Source: Fructobacillus parabroussonetiae (GTDB taxonomy: Bacteria; Bacillota; Bacilli; Lactobacillales; Lactobacillaceae). From it: a stretch of DNA of 64,000 nt. The position numbers were made by a program, and so were the translations under genes. The notes below the pieces were generated by a model. That model ran no database searches. It was given only the letters and a program-made list of their open reading frames with translations, and was not told where the DNA came from. The stretch spans positions 1 through 64,000 of the forward strand of contig NZ_JAAMFL010000002.1 in NCBI RefSeq assembly GCF_018437265.1, written 5' to 3'. Shown here piece after piece: positions 17,615-26,504 of this stretch. The first letter of the stretch is position 1; each line of letters opens with the position of its first letter.

Positions 17615-18295
17615 ATGGAGAAGCTTGAATTAAAGGCGGTAAACAAAGTCTTTGGCTCGGGAAGTAACCGTGTCCAGGCGCTTTCTGACGTTAATTTTGA
17701 AGCAAAGGCTGGCGAACTAACCTTAATTTTAGGGCCTTCTGGGTCCGGAAAGTCGACGCTGTTAACCATTTTAGGTGGTTTGCAACAGCCAAGCGAAGGC
17801 CAAGTGCTCGTGAATGGGCAGCGATTTGATAATCAAAGGGGGAAAGCGGCTGATGCCTTCCGCTTAAACCACATCGGCTTTGTCTTACAGTCTTACAGCC
17901 TCGTCCCTTACCTGACGGTTGCCGACCAATTCCGTCTGGTTGATAAGGTGAAAAAATCGGGTAATTTGGACAAGTCGACTTTTCAGGGATATATGAACCG
18001 ATTGGGAATTGAACCGCTTTTGCAGAAGTTTCCAGGCGAACTATCCGGTGGACAAAGTCAGCGTGTTGCCATTGCCCGAGCGCTTTACGGCAACCCAGAC
18101 TTTCTGTTAGCAGACGAGCCAACGGCGGCCTTGGACTCAGAGCGTGTTCAAGAAGTCGGACAGCTTTTTAAAGATATCGCCGAAAAGGCGAACAAGGCGG
18201 TGGTCGTGGTGACACACGATCTGCGTTTGAAGGAAAAGGCGGATCGTATTTATCAATTAGTCGATGGAAAAATTTCTCTTGAAAAGGGTGAATAA
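17615..18295 (+). CDS. hrtA: HrtA-like ABC transporter ATP-binding protein (haem efflux)
   Basis: 226 residues. Walker A GPSGSGKST, Q-loop LQSYSLVPYL, signature LSGGQSQR and Walker B LLADEPTAALDSE are present, as in the LolD/MacB/HrtA ATPase branch. It powers the permease encoded immediately upstream. The end of the permease gene supplies its ribosome site (GGAGG at 17605-17609), so the two are translationally linked. A strong terminator closes the operon. Confidence 0.85.
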   Translation: MEKLELKAVNKVFGSGSNRVQALSDVNFEAKAGELTLILGPSGSGKSTLLTILGGLQQPSEGQVLVNGQRFDNQRGKAADAFRLNHIGFVLQSYSLVPYLTVADQFRLVDKVKKSGNLDKSTFQGYMNRLGIEPLLQKFPGELSGGQSQRVAIARALYGNPDFLLADEPTAALDSERVQEVGQLFKDIAEKANKAVVVVTHDLRLKEKADRIYQLVDGKISLEKGE

Positions 18296-18327
18296 AAAAA
18301 GCTCGTCTCAAAGAGGCGGGCTTTTTG
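18295..18327 (+). terminator. Terminator of the hrt operon
   Basis: Stem AAAAAGCTCGTCTC / GAGGCGGGCTTTTT with an AAA loop. Confidence 0.9.
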
Positions 18328-18399
18328 CTATTTTAGCCTGAAAACGACGCTTTATGCTATACTGCCACAGGGATATTGCATAAGAAAAGGAGAAAGAAA

Positions 18400-19164
18400 A
18401 TGACCGAACAAACGACTTTTAAAAAGCTGATTACGTTGACCATCAGCTTTATTGTGCTCGACCTTGTTGTTCAGCACATCATGGTCTATCAAGCCGTCAA
18501 CTGGGCGTTCTACCAATTTAATCTGGATCAATTCACCGCACAGTTCATTTCAAAAATGACCGAGTTGATCGTGGTACTTGGCATTAACGCCTTTGTCACA
18601 AAGCAAAAAATCTATTTGAAGCCGCGCTTTACCTGGCTAGAAGCCCTTTATTGGCTCTTTATGGTGGCCGTTGTCATCCCGTTTTTGTCGGCTGACAACC
18701 TGCTGGAGGCATTGGGCACGGGATTGATGGGTGGTTTCCCGGAAGAGTTCCTGGCCCGGGCCGTTTTGATGGGGATGTTTTTAACTTACCTGCTGAAGGG
18801 CGGCTATCATCGCCATCAACTAGTAAAAGGGATTTTGTACGCGGACTTGGCTTTTGCCTTGATGCACTTTACCAATCTGACCCATGCACCCTTTTCTTAT
18901 GTGCTGGTTCAGTCCGTTCTCGCCTTCATTGCCGGGCTGGCCTATGCGGCCATCTATGTGCAAACGGGCAACATTTGGTCGGCCGTGGCCCTGCATTTTG
19001 TCGATGACTTTGTCTTGACGGCCAATGCCGCAACGGGTGACCTGGCGATGTATGCCAACGCCGCCTTTTCATACTTTAAGATTGTCCTGGTAATTGCCCT
19101 CTTCCTCTATTGGAAGAAGCACGAACCAGAATTGTCCCGTCGAATTCGTCATATCAATGATTAA
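18400..19164 (+). CDS. CPBP-family intramembrane metalloprotease (Abi/Rce1 type)
   Basis: 254 residues from ATG 18400, with AAAAGGAG just upstream; a TTG at 18376 is rejected because it lies before that ribosome site. Seven or so membrane segments. The three CPBP motifs are seen: EEFLAR (EExxxR), FALMHF (FxxxH) and ALHFVDDF (HxxxD-like). The family includes Rce1-like proteases and bacteriocin self-immunity proteins in lactobacilli; no bacteriocin gene is nearby. An extended -10 TGCTATACT (hexamer 18358-18363) lies upstream. Confidence 0.88.
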   Translation: MTEQTTFKKLITLTISFIVLDLVVQHIMVYQAVNWAFYQFNLDQFTAQFISKMTELIVVLGINAFVTKQKIYLKPRFTWLEALYWLFMVAVVIPFLSADNLLEALGTGLMGGFPEEFLARAVLMGMFLTYLLKGGYHRHQLVKGILYADLAFALMHFTNLTHAPFSYVLVQSVLAFIAGLAYAAIYVQTGNIWSAVALHFVDDFVLTANAATGDLAMYANAAFSYFKIVLVIALFLYWKKHEPELSRRIRHIND

Positions 19165-19166
19165 TG

Positions 19167-19203
19167 AAAAAGTCGCTTGCCAAGATTGGCAAGCGACTTT
19201 TTT
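19167..19203. terminator. Bidirectional terminator, AAAAAGTCG type
   Basis: Perfect 17-bp arms starting AAAAAGTCGCTTGCCAA. It lies between convergent genes. Confidence 0.93.
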
Positions 19204-19212
19204 GATGCTGTT

Positions 19213-20103
19213 TTAGGACAGTGCCTTTTCAATTTGATTGAGCTCGGAAAGCTTCCAGTCGACATAGGAGGTCTTGTCGGGCGAAGTTTCGGTGACGTTC
19301 ACAACGGGAATGTTTTCTGCCTTGGCCAGCTTGACTAATTTCGCTACGTCGCCACCAGTTGTTTGTGTGTTTTGGAGAACAAAATCAACTTGATGGTTCT
19401 GGATGCTGCTTTGGATTTTCTTCATGACGGCTGGGGATGGATCCGTATCCTCAGCAATCGCATCGGCAAAGTCCGTTCCCGTCAACTGAATGCCAATGTC
19501 TTTTAGCATGTATTCGTAGACGGACTCTGTTTCAAAGGCTGTTTTGCCCTTAGCTTTTTCTTTCAGTTCCGCCACTTTGTCAGTCACTGGCTGGAGCTTT
19601 TCTTTGTAAGCCTTGGCGTTTTGCTGATATTCGGCCTTGTGAGCGGGATCCTTTTTACTCAAGGTGTCAGCCAGTCCCTGTGCCGCATTCACCATATTAT
19701 CTGGATCGTTCCAGAGATGGGGGTTGGCACTTTTATCCTTTTTTAACAGGTCTGACACTAAGACGAGCTGTGTTTGCTTGGAGGTCTTGGCTAGTTTGTT
19801 TAACCAAGCATCATAACCAAGCCCGTTTCCAAAGGCAATGTCGGCCTGGGAAACTTTTTTGGCGACATCGTTGGTTGGCTCATAGTCTTCTGGTGAGACC
19901 GATTGCTTTTCAATCACGGCCGAAACGTTTGCCTGATCGCCGGCAACGGTCTTCGCCAGTTCGGCGTAGACGTTTGTCGAGGCAACGATGGTTAGTTTGC
20001 CATTGGAAGAGGAGTCGTCGGATGACTTTGGCCATAAAGCGATGCCCAGAATGACGGCGAGTAAAACCGTCATGGACGAAATTAAGATGACTGTCTTTTT
20101 CAT
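19213..20103 (-). CDS. ZnuA-like metal ABC transporter substrate-binding protein, atypical ligands
   Basis: 296 residues from the ATG at 20103, seven bases after AAAGGA; an ATG at 20109 is too close. A hydrophobic N-terminal segment lacks a lipobox Cys, so anchoring is by an uncleaved helix or not at all. The fold is cluster-9 (Zn/Mn): TIVASTNVYAELA and NPHLWNDPDNM are clear. However, the first usual metal His is missing (SPEDYEPT where DPHxYEPT is expected), and the third position reads FETES, leaving one obvious His ligand. No ATPase or permease is adjacent, so it is an orphan. It may serve a transporter elsewhere or have changed function. Confidence 0.8.
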   Translation of the reverse strand: MKKTVILISSMTVLLAVILGIALWPKSSDDSSSNGKLTIVASTNVYAELAKTVAGDQANVSAVIEKQSVSPEDYEPTNDVAKKVSQADIAFGNGLGYDAWLNKLAKTSKQTQLVLVSDLLKKDKSANPHLWNDPDNMVNAAQGLADTLSKKDPAHKAEYQQNAKAYKEKLQPVTDKVAELKEKAKGKTAFETESVYEYMLKDIGIQLTGTDFADAIAEDTDPSPAVMKKIQSSIQNHQVDFVLQNTQTTGGDVAKLVKLAKAENIPVVNVTETSPDKTSYVDWKLSELNQIEKALS

Positions 20104-20183
20104 TTTCATTTCCTTTACAAAAGCAGTAACAAGAACATCTTTAGCTTATAGGGGGGAGTGGCTTATAGTCAAACCTTGGCCAG

Positions 20184-20837
20184 CTAATGACTTTTGCTTA
20201 TAAGGGTAAAGTCGACGGCCGCCGCTGAATCAATGCCAGCCCGCAATTCATCGAGAATTCGGCTAAGGTCTGTGTTTTGTAGGCGCTCCTTGCGGTAGAC
20301 AAAGGTTAGTGGGAAGGCCGGCAGGACCTTGTCTGCAGAGAGTTGCAAAGGAGGATGGGGAATGTCGATGGCCGTGAACTTTTCTTCTATTGTAACGGGA
20401 CTTGTTAAAAATGCCGCGTCCGCTTGACCGGAGGCCAAGGCTTGAAGCGCTTCGTTTGTGCCGGCCGTCTGTTTTTGAAGGTGGGTGAAAAAATGATCGG
20501 AAAGATGTTCTTCAACTGCCGGAAAGTAGGCGAGGTTGGCTAATTCGGATAGAACGAGGACCAATTTTTGCTCGGCTTCTTTTTGGATTTCTTCCTCGGC
20601 TAATTGGTATTGCGTGATGATTTGTTGGGCGTGTTGCTGGAGAATTCGGCCGGGGTGTGTCAGCGCAAATTTTTGATGACCGGGATCTCGCCAAATCAAT
20701 TCGGTGGAAAGTTCCTTTTCGAGTCGTTGCATCGCCAGGGAAATGGTTGGTTGTGAAACGTTAAATTGTTTGGAAACTTTAGAAAAGGAACCGAGATCAG
20801 CCAAGGCCAAATAATATTGTAAATCTTGAATTCGCAT
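20184..20837 (-). CDS. Short LysR-family regulator next to mleA (MleR candidate)
   Basis: 217 residues, well below the ~290-300 usual for LysR proteins. The winged HTH is intact (LQYYLALADLGSFSKVSKQFNVSQPTISLAMQRLEKEL), followed by the linker helix. The effector domain starts (VLVLSELANLAYFPAVEEHL) but stops after roughly the first subdomain and a short tail. It is transcribed divergently from the malolactic enzyme gene, the normal place of mleR, so it probably senses L-malate or has lost sensing. No frameshifted remainder is evident in the 75 bases before the next gene. Confidence 0.8.
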   Translation of the reverse strand: MRIQDLQYYLALADLGSFSKVSKQFNVSQPTISLAMQRLEKELSTELIWRDPGHQKFALTHPGRILQQHAQQIITQYQLAEEEIQKEAEQKLVLVLSELANLAYFPAVEEHLSDHFFTHLQKQTAGTNEALQALASGQADAAFLTSPVTIEEKFTAIDIPHPPLQLSADKVLPAFPLTFVYRKERLQNTDLSRILDELRAGIDSAAAVDFTLISKSH

Positions 20838-20955
20838 CGATTTTTCCTTCCAAAGTCGTTTTCGTGAACAAGTGAAAAAAGTACTTAAAGTATATCAGAA
20901 AAAAAGCCTCAATAAGGGACATATCAAGGAAATTGTCCGGTAAAACAGAGCGGTT

Positions 20956-20988
20956 CTCATTGACTGGAGACCGATATGAGCGTAAACT
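20956..20988 (+). promoter_or_regulatory. mleA promoter with LysR-type dyad
   Basis: -35 TTGACT (20960-20965) and -10 TAAACT (20983-20988) with a 17-bp spacer. The dyad CTCAT-N15-ATGAG (20956-20980) overlaps it and fits a LysR T-N11-A type site. The leader also carries a hairpin GCACC/GGTGC at 21014-21027. Confidence 0.6.
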
Positions 20989-21064
20989 TTAATGTAACTT
21001 AGGTAGGAAGATTGCACCGAATGGTGCGGCCTAAAGTAGATAGAAAAAAAGGAGTTCATCTCAA

Positions 21065-22690
21065 ATGACAACACCAATCGAGATTTTGAACAACCCCTTC
21101 TTGAACAAGGGGACTGGTTTCACGATGGAAGAACGTAAGGAACTCGGCGTAGCCGGTTTGTTGCCTCCACGCGTGCAAACTTTGGAAGAACAAGAAGCAC
21201 AAACATACGCACAATTCCAGTCAAAGCCATCTGACTTGGAAAAGCGCTTGTTCTTGATGGAAATCTTTAACACGAACCACACATTGTTCTACTACATGTT
21301 CTCACAACACGTGGTTGAATTTATGCCAATCGTTTACGATCCAGTTATCGCTGACACGATCGAAAACTACTCAGATTTGTTCGTTGACCCACAAAACGCC
21401 GTTTACTTCTCAATTGACAACGACGAAGACTTCGAAACAAGCTTGAAGAACGCTGCTAACGGCCGCGACATCAAGTTGATTGTTGTAACGGATGCCGAAG
21501 GTATCTTGGGTATCGGTGATTGGGGTGTTAACGGTGTTGACATCGCTGTTGGTAAGTTGATGGTTTATACGGCCGCTGCTGGTGTTAACCCAGCCGACGT
21601 TTTGCCAGTTGTTTTGGATAACGGAACAAACAACAAGGAATTGTTGGAAAACCCTAACTACTTGGGTAACCGTCACGAACGTGTTCGCGGCGAAAAGTAC
21701 GACAAGTTTGTTGACAACTTTGTACAAGCTGCTGAAAAGGCATTCCCTAACCTTTACTTGCACTGGGAAGACTTTGCCCGCCAAAACGGCGCTAAGATCT
21801 TGAACAAGTACAAGAACGACATCACAACGTTCAACGATGACATCCAGGGAACTGGTATCATCACGTTGGCCGCTGCTTTGGGTGCCATGAACATCACGGG
21901 TGAAAAGTTGTCTGAACAGACTTACTTGTCATTCGGTGCCGGATCTGCCGGAAGTGGTATCGCTGCTCGTATCTACGACGAAATGTTGCAAGAAGGTTTG
22001 TCAGAAGAAGAAGCTAAGTCACACATCTACTTGGTTGACAAGCAAGGTTTGCTCTTCGACGACATGGACGACTTGACACCAGAACAAGCACCATTTGCTC
22101 GCAAGCGTTCAGAATTTGCTAACGCTGACCAGTTGAAGGACTTGATGTCAGTTGTTAAGGAAATCCACCCAACAATCTTGGTTGGTACTTCAACTGTTCC
22201 TGGTGCATTTACTAAGGAAATCGTTCAAGAAATGGCTTCTCACGTAGAACGCCCAATCATCTTCCCATTGTCTAACCCAACGAAGTTGGTTGAAGCAACG
22301 GCCAAGGACTTGCTTGAATGGACTGATGGTAAGGCATTGGTTGCCAACGGTATTCCTGTTGACCCAATCGAATACAAGGGTGTTACTTACAACATCGGAC
22401 AAGCCAACAACGCGCTTGTTTACCCTGGTCTTGGACTTGGAACGATCGCTTCAACGGCTACTGTCTTGAACGATGAAATGATTTCAGCTGCTGCTCACTC
22501 ATTGGGTGGCCTTGTTGACGGAACGAAGCCAGGAGCCGCTGTTTTGCCTCCAGTTTCACAGTTGACGAAGTTCTCTGAAGATGTTGCGATTGCGGTTGCT
22601 CAATCAGCCGTTGACCAAGGCATCACGAAGGAAAAGATCTCAGACGTTAAGGCTGCGATCGAAGCCTTGAAGTGGGAACCAAAGTACTAA
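21065..22690 (+). CDS. mleA: Malolactic enzyme
   Basis: 541 residues, the usual length. It is malic-enzyme-like: catalytic segment [16 protein letters not shown], metal-binding [11 protein letters not shown] and the NAD-binding site [11 protein letters not shown]. The enzyme converts L-malate to L-lactate and CO2 in the cytosol with NAD and Mn, helping pH homeostasis and proton motive force. Codon use is strongly biased (TTG for Leu, AAC, AAG), as in other highly expressed genes here such as xfp. AAGGAG lies upstream of the ATG. A terminator follows directly and no malate permease gene (mleP) is next to it. Confidence 0.95.
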   Translation: MTTPIEILNNPFLNKGTGFTMEERKELGVAGLLPPRVQTLEEQEAQTYAQFQSKPSDLEKRLFLMEIFNTNHTLFYYMFSQHVVEFMPIVYDPVIADTIENYSDLFVDPQNAVYFSIDNDEDFETSLKNAANGRDIKLIVVTDAEGILGIGDWGVNGVDIAVGKLMVYTAAAGVNPADVLPVVLDNGTNNKELLENPNYLGNRHERVRGEKYDKFVDNFVQAAEKAFPNLYLHWEDFARQNGAKILNKYKNDITTFNDDIQGTGIITLAAALGAMNITGEKLSEQTYLSFGAGSAGSGIAARIYDEMLQEGLSEEEAKSHIYLVDKQGLLFDDMDDLTPEQAPFARKRSEFANADQLKDLMSVVKEIHPTILVGTSTVPGAFTKEIVQEMASHVERPIIFPLSNPTKLVEATAKDLLEWTDGKALVANGIPVDPIEYKGVTYNIGQANNALVYPGLGLGTIASTATVLNDEMISAAAHSLGGLVDGTKPGAAVLPPVSQLTKFSEDVAIAVAQSAVDQGITKEKISDVKAAIEALKWEPKY

Positions 22691-22710
22691 ACCTTTGGTT
22701 TCGCTTTGTA

Positions 22711-22742
22711 AAAGGAATCGCCGAAAGGCGGTTCTTTTTTTT
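22711..22742 (+). terminator. Terminator after mleA
   Basis: Twelve-bp stem AAAGGAATCGCC / GGCGGTTCTTTT with GAAA loop and T-run. Confidence 0.92.
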
Positions 22743-22747
22743 ATACT

Positions 22748-22793
22748 AAAAAGTCGTCTGCGTACAGTTGAACTGTTGCAGGCGACTTTTTAA
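22748..22793. terminator. Second terminator, AAAAAGTCG type, facing the exporter gene
   Basis: Stem AAAAAGTCG-TCTGC with GCAGGCGACTTTTT and an inner ACAGTT/AACTGT stem. It ends the minus-strand threonine exporter transcript. Confidence 0.85.
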
Positions 22794-22804
22794 ATGGTAG
22801 TTGT

Positions 22805-24166
22805 TTAATCAACCTTCCGCCAATCTTTATCAAAAAGGAAGCGGGCGACGTAAAGGCCGAATGGTAAAAAGACCATGATGAGGGCGGCGCGGGTTAACCA
22901 GGTGGCCCCATCGCCAATATTGTTGAGCCCGAGATTATAGACCCCGCAATAAATATAAAGGCCAGGCACCATAATCACGATGGCAGGCACCGTTAGCGAA
23001 ATACGGGGGAAATTCGTATAACGATTAATCAAAGAGGCGGCCACCCCAGCAATTAAGGCCCCAATAAAGGCGGCGGCAGCGGGTGGTAACTGAGATAAGT
23101 CAACGAGCTCCAGTCGGGTGGTGTTGGCAAGAGAACCAATCAAGCCGGCCGTAATGGCCATCTTTGGTTGCGAATTAAACATCATGGAGAAGCCAAACAC
23201 ACCAGCAAAGGACGCCACTAATCGACAAGCGATGAGCGGATAAAGGGCTAGGCCCTGGGGTAAGAAGTTTTGTGGATGTAAGTGAAAGGCCAGCGCTAAG
23301 AGCCAACCAACGAGGGTGGCGGAGAAAATAATCATTAATGCGAAGGCCAGACGTTCGAGACCGGACCGCATGTCGTTTTTCGAAAGGTCGAGAATCGAGG
23401 TAATGAAAGGAAAGCCGGGAATGACAAAGAGCATGGCGCCGATGTAGCCGGCCTCGTGGGCGGCTGACAAATGAGTCGTCAGTCCCAGCAAAAACAGGGT
23501 GGCGACATAGGTCAAACAGGCGGCAGCCACACCAAGGACCGTTGTCGCCACAGCGTTCCAGCGACGCCCACCCAGCTTCTTACGCGTGTAGTTACCAGCA
23601 AAGGCGCCAGTAAAACAGCCCAGCATCTCAATCAGTCCACCACCAAGCAAAAAGATAAAGCCAGCACAGGCAATGGCGGCCGCAAGGCCAGCCATGATGG
23701 CTGAGTAATTACCGGGGCGCTTTTGAATGGCGTCCAATTCCTTGTGGGCAACCTGCGGTTTTTGATCCGCATAGACGGTGGCAAAGTCGGCCACGTACTT
23801 TTCAATTAACGTCATCTTGTGCGTATTCACGCCCGTTGCGGCTAATGATAGCGATTCTGTATACGATTCAGTACCATCAAAACAGGTCAGGGTAATGGCG
23901 GTAAAACCAATGTCGGCTGAAATGGTTAGCTGTAGGGCGCGGGCCACGGTATTCATCGCTGAACGAACGCGCCAGGCACCGGTGCCACAGGAAAGCAGTA
24001 GAATGCCGACACGTCCGACAATGGAGGCACGAACTGGTAAGGAAGCTAAGCGGGCTGGTTGTTGTTCATTTTCAATGACTTTTTCCCAGCGAACCGCCAT
24101 GTGTTGGTGCAGCCGTTCGGGATGTTCGGTGTCATTAATGGCGGATTGTGTGGTGGTCGAATTCAT
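22805..24166 (-). CDS. Threonine/serine exporter family protein (ThrE, N and C domains fused)
   Basis: 453 residues. A soluble part (about 40-145; GRVGILLLSCGTGAWRVR) belongs to the ThrE/DUF1212 type and is followed by about ten membrane segments in two groups (DUF1212 and DUF3815 parts). In many Firmicutes these are two proteins; here they form one chain. The family exports threonine, serine or related small molecules. The start has CTGGAG nine bases upstream. A small palindrome GCCTA-ATGA-TAGGC (24212-24225) lies by its -10 TATATT (24206-24211, minus strand) and may be an operator. Confidence 0.85.
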   Translation of the reverse strand: MNSTTTQSAINDTEHPERLHQHMAVRWEKVIENEQQPARLASLPVRASIVGRVGILLLSCGTGAWRVRSAMNTVARALQLTISADIGFTAITLTCFDGTESYTESLSLAATGVNTHKMTLIEKYVADFATVYADQKPQVAHKELDAIQKRPGNYSAIMAGLAAAIACAGFIFLLGGGLIEMLGCFTGAFAGNYTRKKLGGRRWNAVATTVLGVAAACLTYVATLFLLGLTTHLSAAHEAGYIGAMLFVIPGFPFITSILDLSKNDMRSGLERLAFALMIIFSATLVGWLLALAFHLHPQNFLPQGLALYPLIACRLVASFAGVFGFSMMFNSQPKMAITAGLIGSLANTTRLELVDLSQLPPAAAAFIGALIAGVAASLINRYTNFPRISLTVPAIVIMVPGLYIYCGVYNLGLNNIGDGATWLTRAALIMVFLPFGLYVARFLFDKDWRKVD

Positions 24167-24337
24167 GTCTGCATGCTCCAGTGACTAACTTTTCTAAATA
24201 AGGTTAATATAGCCTAATGATAGGCGTTTGCCGCTTTTTTTTCAAGGGAAAGTGAGGGGCTTTTCTTGGAACAAACGGAATAAAACACAGGAAAAAACCA
24301 ACTGTTGATTGAAGCATTCCGGTGAATGCGATGCGAA

Positions 24338-24371
24338 ACAAAAAAACCACCGCTTGTTGACGGTGGTTTCA
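24338..24371 (-). terminator. Terminator after rpiA
   Basis: Stem AAACCACCG / CGGTGGTTT with the T-run on the minus strand. Confidence 0.88.
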
Positions 24372-24385
24372 AAGATAGGGGGACA

Positions 24386-25060
24386 TTACCCTTTTCGGTA
24401 AATGGCTTCACCCGTATTACCGACGAGCAAGACATCACAAACTTGAATGAAGAGACCGTGCTCCACAACGCCGGTTAAGGCTTTGAGTTCATTGGCGAGC
24501 TTGGGTAGGTCATCGACTTGTGAAATATCGATGTCGATGATGTAGTTGCCAGAATCGGTGGTCAGGTAGTTGCCGTCTTCTTGCTGACGGTAAACGGGCT
24601 TTAAGTCCTGTTCTTTTAGGTAGTTATAGACGTGGTGAACGCCAAATTTAACGACCTCAACGGGTAATTTGTAGGAGCCCAATCGAGGGTGTCGTTTGGA
24701 AGAATCAACGACCCAAATGTTTTTCTGCGAGTTCATGGCCACGATCTTTTCGAAGAGCAAAGCGGCGCCGCCACCCTTAATTCCGTTCAAATCGGGGTCA
24801 ACTTCATCAGCACCGTCAACGGTCACATCGATCCGGTCGACGGCATCGATGTCGACGACTTTTAGGCCGAAGCCAAGAGCCAGTTGCTGCGTCTGGCCAG
24901 AGGTGGCCACGCAGGTGATATCCATGGCCTCTTCGTGTGCTTTTTTAGCCAGCAAATCGATAAAAATGGAAGCGGTCGAACCCGATCCCAACCCGACAAT
25001 TGCTTGGTTGGGAATCAGGTCAACGGCCATTTGAGCAGCTTTTACTTTATGGTCATTCAC
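24386..25060 (-). CDS. rpiA: Ribose-5-phosphate isomerase A
   Basis: 224 residues from a GTG start at 25060, five bases after GGAGGA; this gives the normal RpiA N-terminus (NDHKVKAAQMAVDLI). The open frame runs on to 25387 but that part has no RpiA homology and overlaps the rbsK promoter. Signature segments: VGLGSGSTAS, TVDGADEVDP and IKGGGAALLFEKI. It interconverts ribose-5-P and ribulose-5-P, feeding the phosphoketolase pathway. It is divergent from rbsK, consistent with joint control of ribose use. Confidence 0.95.
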   Translation of the reverse strand: MNDHKVKAAQMAVDLIPNQAIVGLGSGSTASIFIDLLAKKAHEEAMDITCVATSGQTQQLALGFGLKVVDIDAVDRIDVTVDGADEVDPDLNGIKGGGAALLFEKIVAMNSQKNIWVVDSSKRHPRLGSYKLPVEVVKFGVHHVYNYLKEQDLKPVYRQQEDGNYLTTDSGNYIIDIDISQVDDLPKLANELKALTGVVEHGLFIQVCDVLLVGNTGEAIYRKG

Positions 25061-25097
25061 GGCAAATCCTCCATCAAAGTGATAACATCTACCTTCT

Positions 25098-25181
25098 ATT
25101 ATAGCAGACAGGGCAGCCGGCCTTCGATGACTTTGCGCATTTTTACTGCCAAAGTCGCGACTTTCTAGTAAAATAGAAAGT
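25098..25181. promoter_or_regulatory. Divergent rpiA/rbsK control region
   Basis: On the minus strand an extended -10 TGCTATAAT (hexamer 25098-25103) drives rpiA. On the plus strand TAAAAT (25169-25174) is the likely -10 of rbsK. It sits in the centre of a perfect inverted repeat with arms ACTTTCTA/TAGAAAGT (25160-25181), a good candidate repressor site. Confidence 0.55.
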
Positions 25182-25214
25182 GAAAACAACGCGTTTCGAT
25201 GAAAAGGGTTGACT

Positions 25215-26150
25215 ATGAAAAAGCAAGTAACGATTGTCGGTTCGACGAATTTGGACCGCGTTACCCGAGTGCCACGTTTGGCACAGTCGGGTGAGACATT
25301 ATCGATTGGCCAGCACCAAGAAGAGGTGATGGGTGGAAAGGGCTTGAACCAAGCGGTTGCGATCGCCCGTTCAGGTGCTAAAGCCAACTTTATTAGTAAA
25401 GTGGGTAAGGAATTTGACCTTGGCTCGAAGGTCCAAGAAGAAAACTTAAATTTGGCCTATTTGCTCCATTCAGACAAGTTTCAAACTGGGCAGGCCTATA
25501 TCACCGTTTCAAAGGCCACGGGCGATAACATTATCTACGTTTACGAAGGTGCAAACGGCGACCTTTCGGCAAAAGATATTTGGGACCAACAAGCGGCCTT
25601 AAAGGGATCGGGCTTTTGCTTAACGCAGCTGGAGATTCCGTTGGAGACGGCGTTGACGGCTTTTAAAGAAGCGAAAAAGGCGGGGGTGACGACGGTTTTG
25701 AATCCCGCTCCCGTTCCTGACCAGGAAGACTTACCAAAGGCCTTGTTGGCGCAGACGGATTTGATTATTCCAAACGAGCACGAGGCAGCCCTGATCACTA
25801 ACATTCCAGTGACGGACCGGGCCTCTTTAATTGCTAACGCTGAGTTTTTTTTTGATTTAGGCTTGGAACACGTGTTGATCACGCTGGGTGATAAAGGCGC
25901 CTTTTACAAGGCTAAATCCGGCAAGGAAGTCATGATTCCAGCCATTAAGACAACGGCGATTGACACAACGGCTGCCGGCGATACCTTTATTGGTGCGCTG
26001 CTTTCTCGCTTGGCTCCTTCCTTTGATAACATCGAAGGCGCCATCCGATACGCGGTTGCAGCCTCATCGATTACGGTGGCCGCTGCTGGTGCGCTACCTT
26101 CCATTCCTTACGAAGAAGCGGTGCTGTCGGAATTACCAAAGACCAATTGA
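25215..26150 (+). CDS. rbsK: Ribokinase (PfkB family)
   Basis: 311 residues from ATG 25215, six bases after AAAGGG; a TTG at 25209 is rejected. PfkB motifs: the N-terminal GGKGLNQAVAIARSGA and the C-terminal ATP/anion-hole motif DTTAAGDTFIGAL with catalytic Asp. It phosphorylates ribose (possibly other sugars) to ribose-5-P, which the divergent rpiA product isomerises. No ribose permease is adjacent. It may be co-transcribed with the 113-aa gene 12 bases downstream. Confidence 0.88.
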   Translation: MKKQVTIVGSTNLDRVTRVPRLAQSGETLSIGQHQEEVMGGKGLNQAVAIARSGAKANFISKVGKEFDLGSKVQEENLNLAYLLHSDKFQTGQAYITVSKATGDNIIYVYEGANGDLSAKDIWDQQAALKGSGFCLTQLEIPLETALTAFKEAKKAGVTTVLNPAPVPDQEDLPKALLAQTDLIIPNEHEAALITNIPVTDRASLIANAEFFFDLGLEHVLITLGDKGAFYKAKSGKEVMIPAIKTTAIDTTAAGDTFIGALLSRLAPSFDNIEGAIRYAVAASSITVAAAGALPSIPYEEAVLSELPKTN

Positions 26151-26162
26151 ACGGAACGGATC

Positions 26163-26504
26163 ATGAAAACAACAATCAAGGATTTACAGCTTAAAAGGCG
26201 TGAGTATTGGGTTTCACTTCAACTGGTGCATTCGCCCAATTCACCACTGCCGATTTTAACGGCGGAAGGTGAAGAGAATCCGGTTTTAGACTATCGGGTG
26301 CTCTGTTTTTCATTCGGTGATTACCTGGTGATTGACTGGCTCAAATCCTTTCCTGGACCAAATCCCTTAAATCTTGTGATGTCGCACTTTCAAGAAGGCG
26401 ACTTAACGAAACTGGACAAGTCCCACGGTCTCATTTCCTTTGAAACAACAGGAATTGGTGATCAAGCAACTTACCGGATTGTGATTAATACTTTGCGTTC
26501 TTAA
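26163..26504 (+). CDS. Hypothetical protein, 113 aa
   Basis: I do not recognise this protein. It is a soluble-looking 113-residue chain of mixed composition with no signal peptide, membrane segment or known motif; a stretch YRVLCFSFGDYLVIDWL is the most hydrophobic. It starts 12 bases after rbsK with only a weak purine stretch (GAACGGA) as ribosome site, so it is probably translated from the rbsK mRNA. Codon use is like that of its neighbours, arguing that it is real. Confidence 0.6.
   Translation: MKTTIKDLQLKRREYWVSLQLVHSPNSPLPILTAEGEENPVLDYRVLCFSFGDYLVIDWLKSFPGPNPLNLVMSHFQEGDLTKLDKSHGLISFETTGIGDQATYRIVINTLRS

Noticed and set aside
25061-25387. N-terminal extension of rpiA
   Set aside because: The frame is open, but it overlaps the rpiA and rbsK promoters, lacks RpiA similarity, and a GTG with GGAGGA gives the normal N-terminus.
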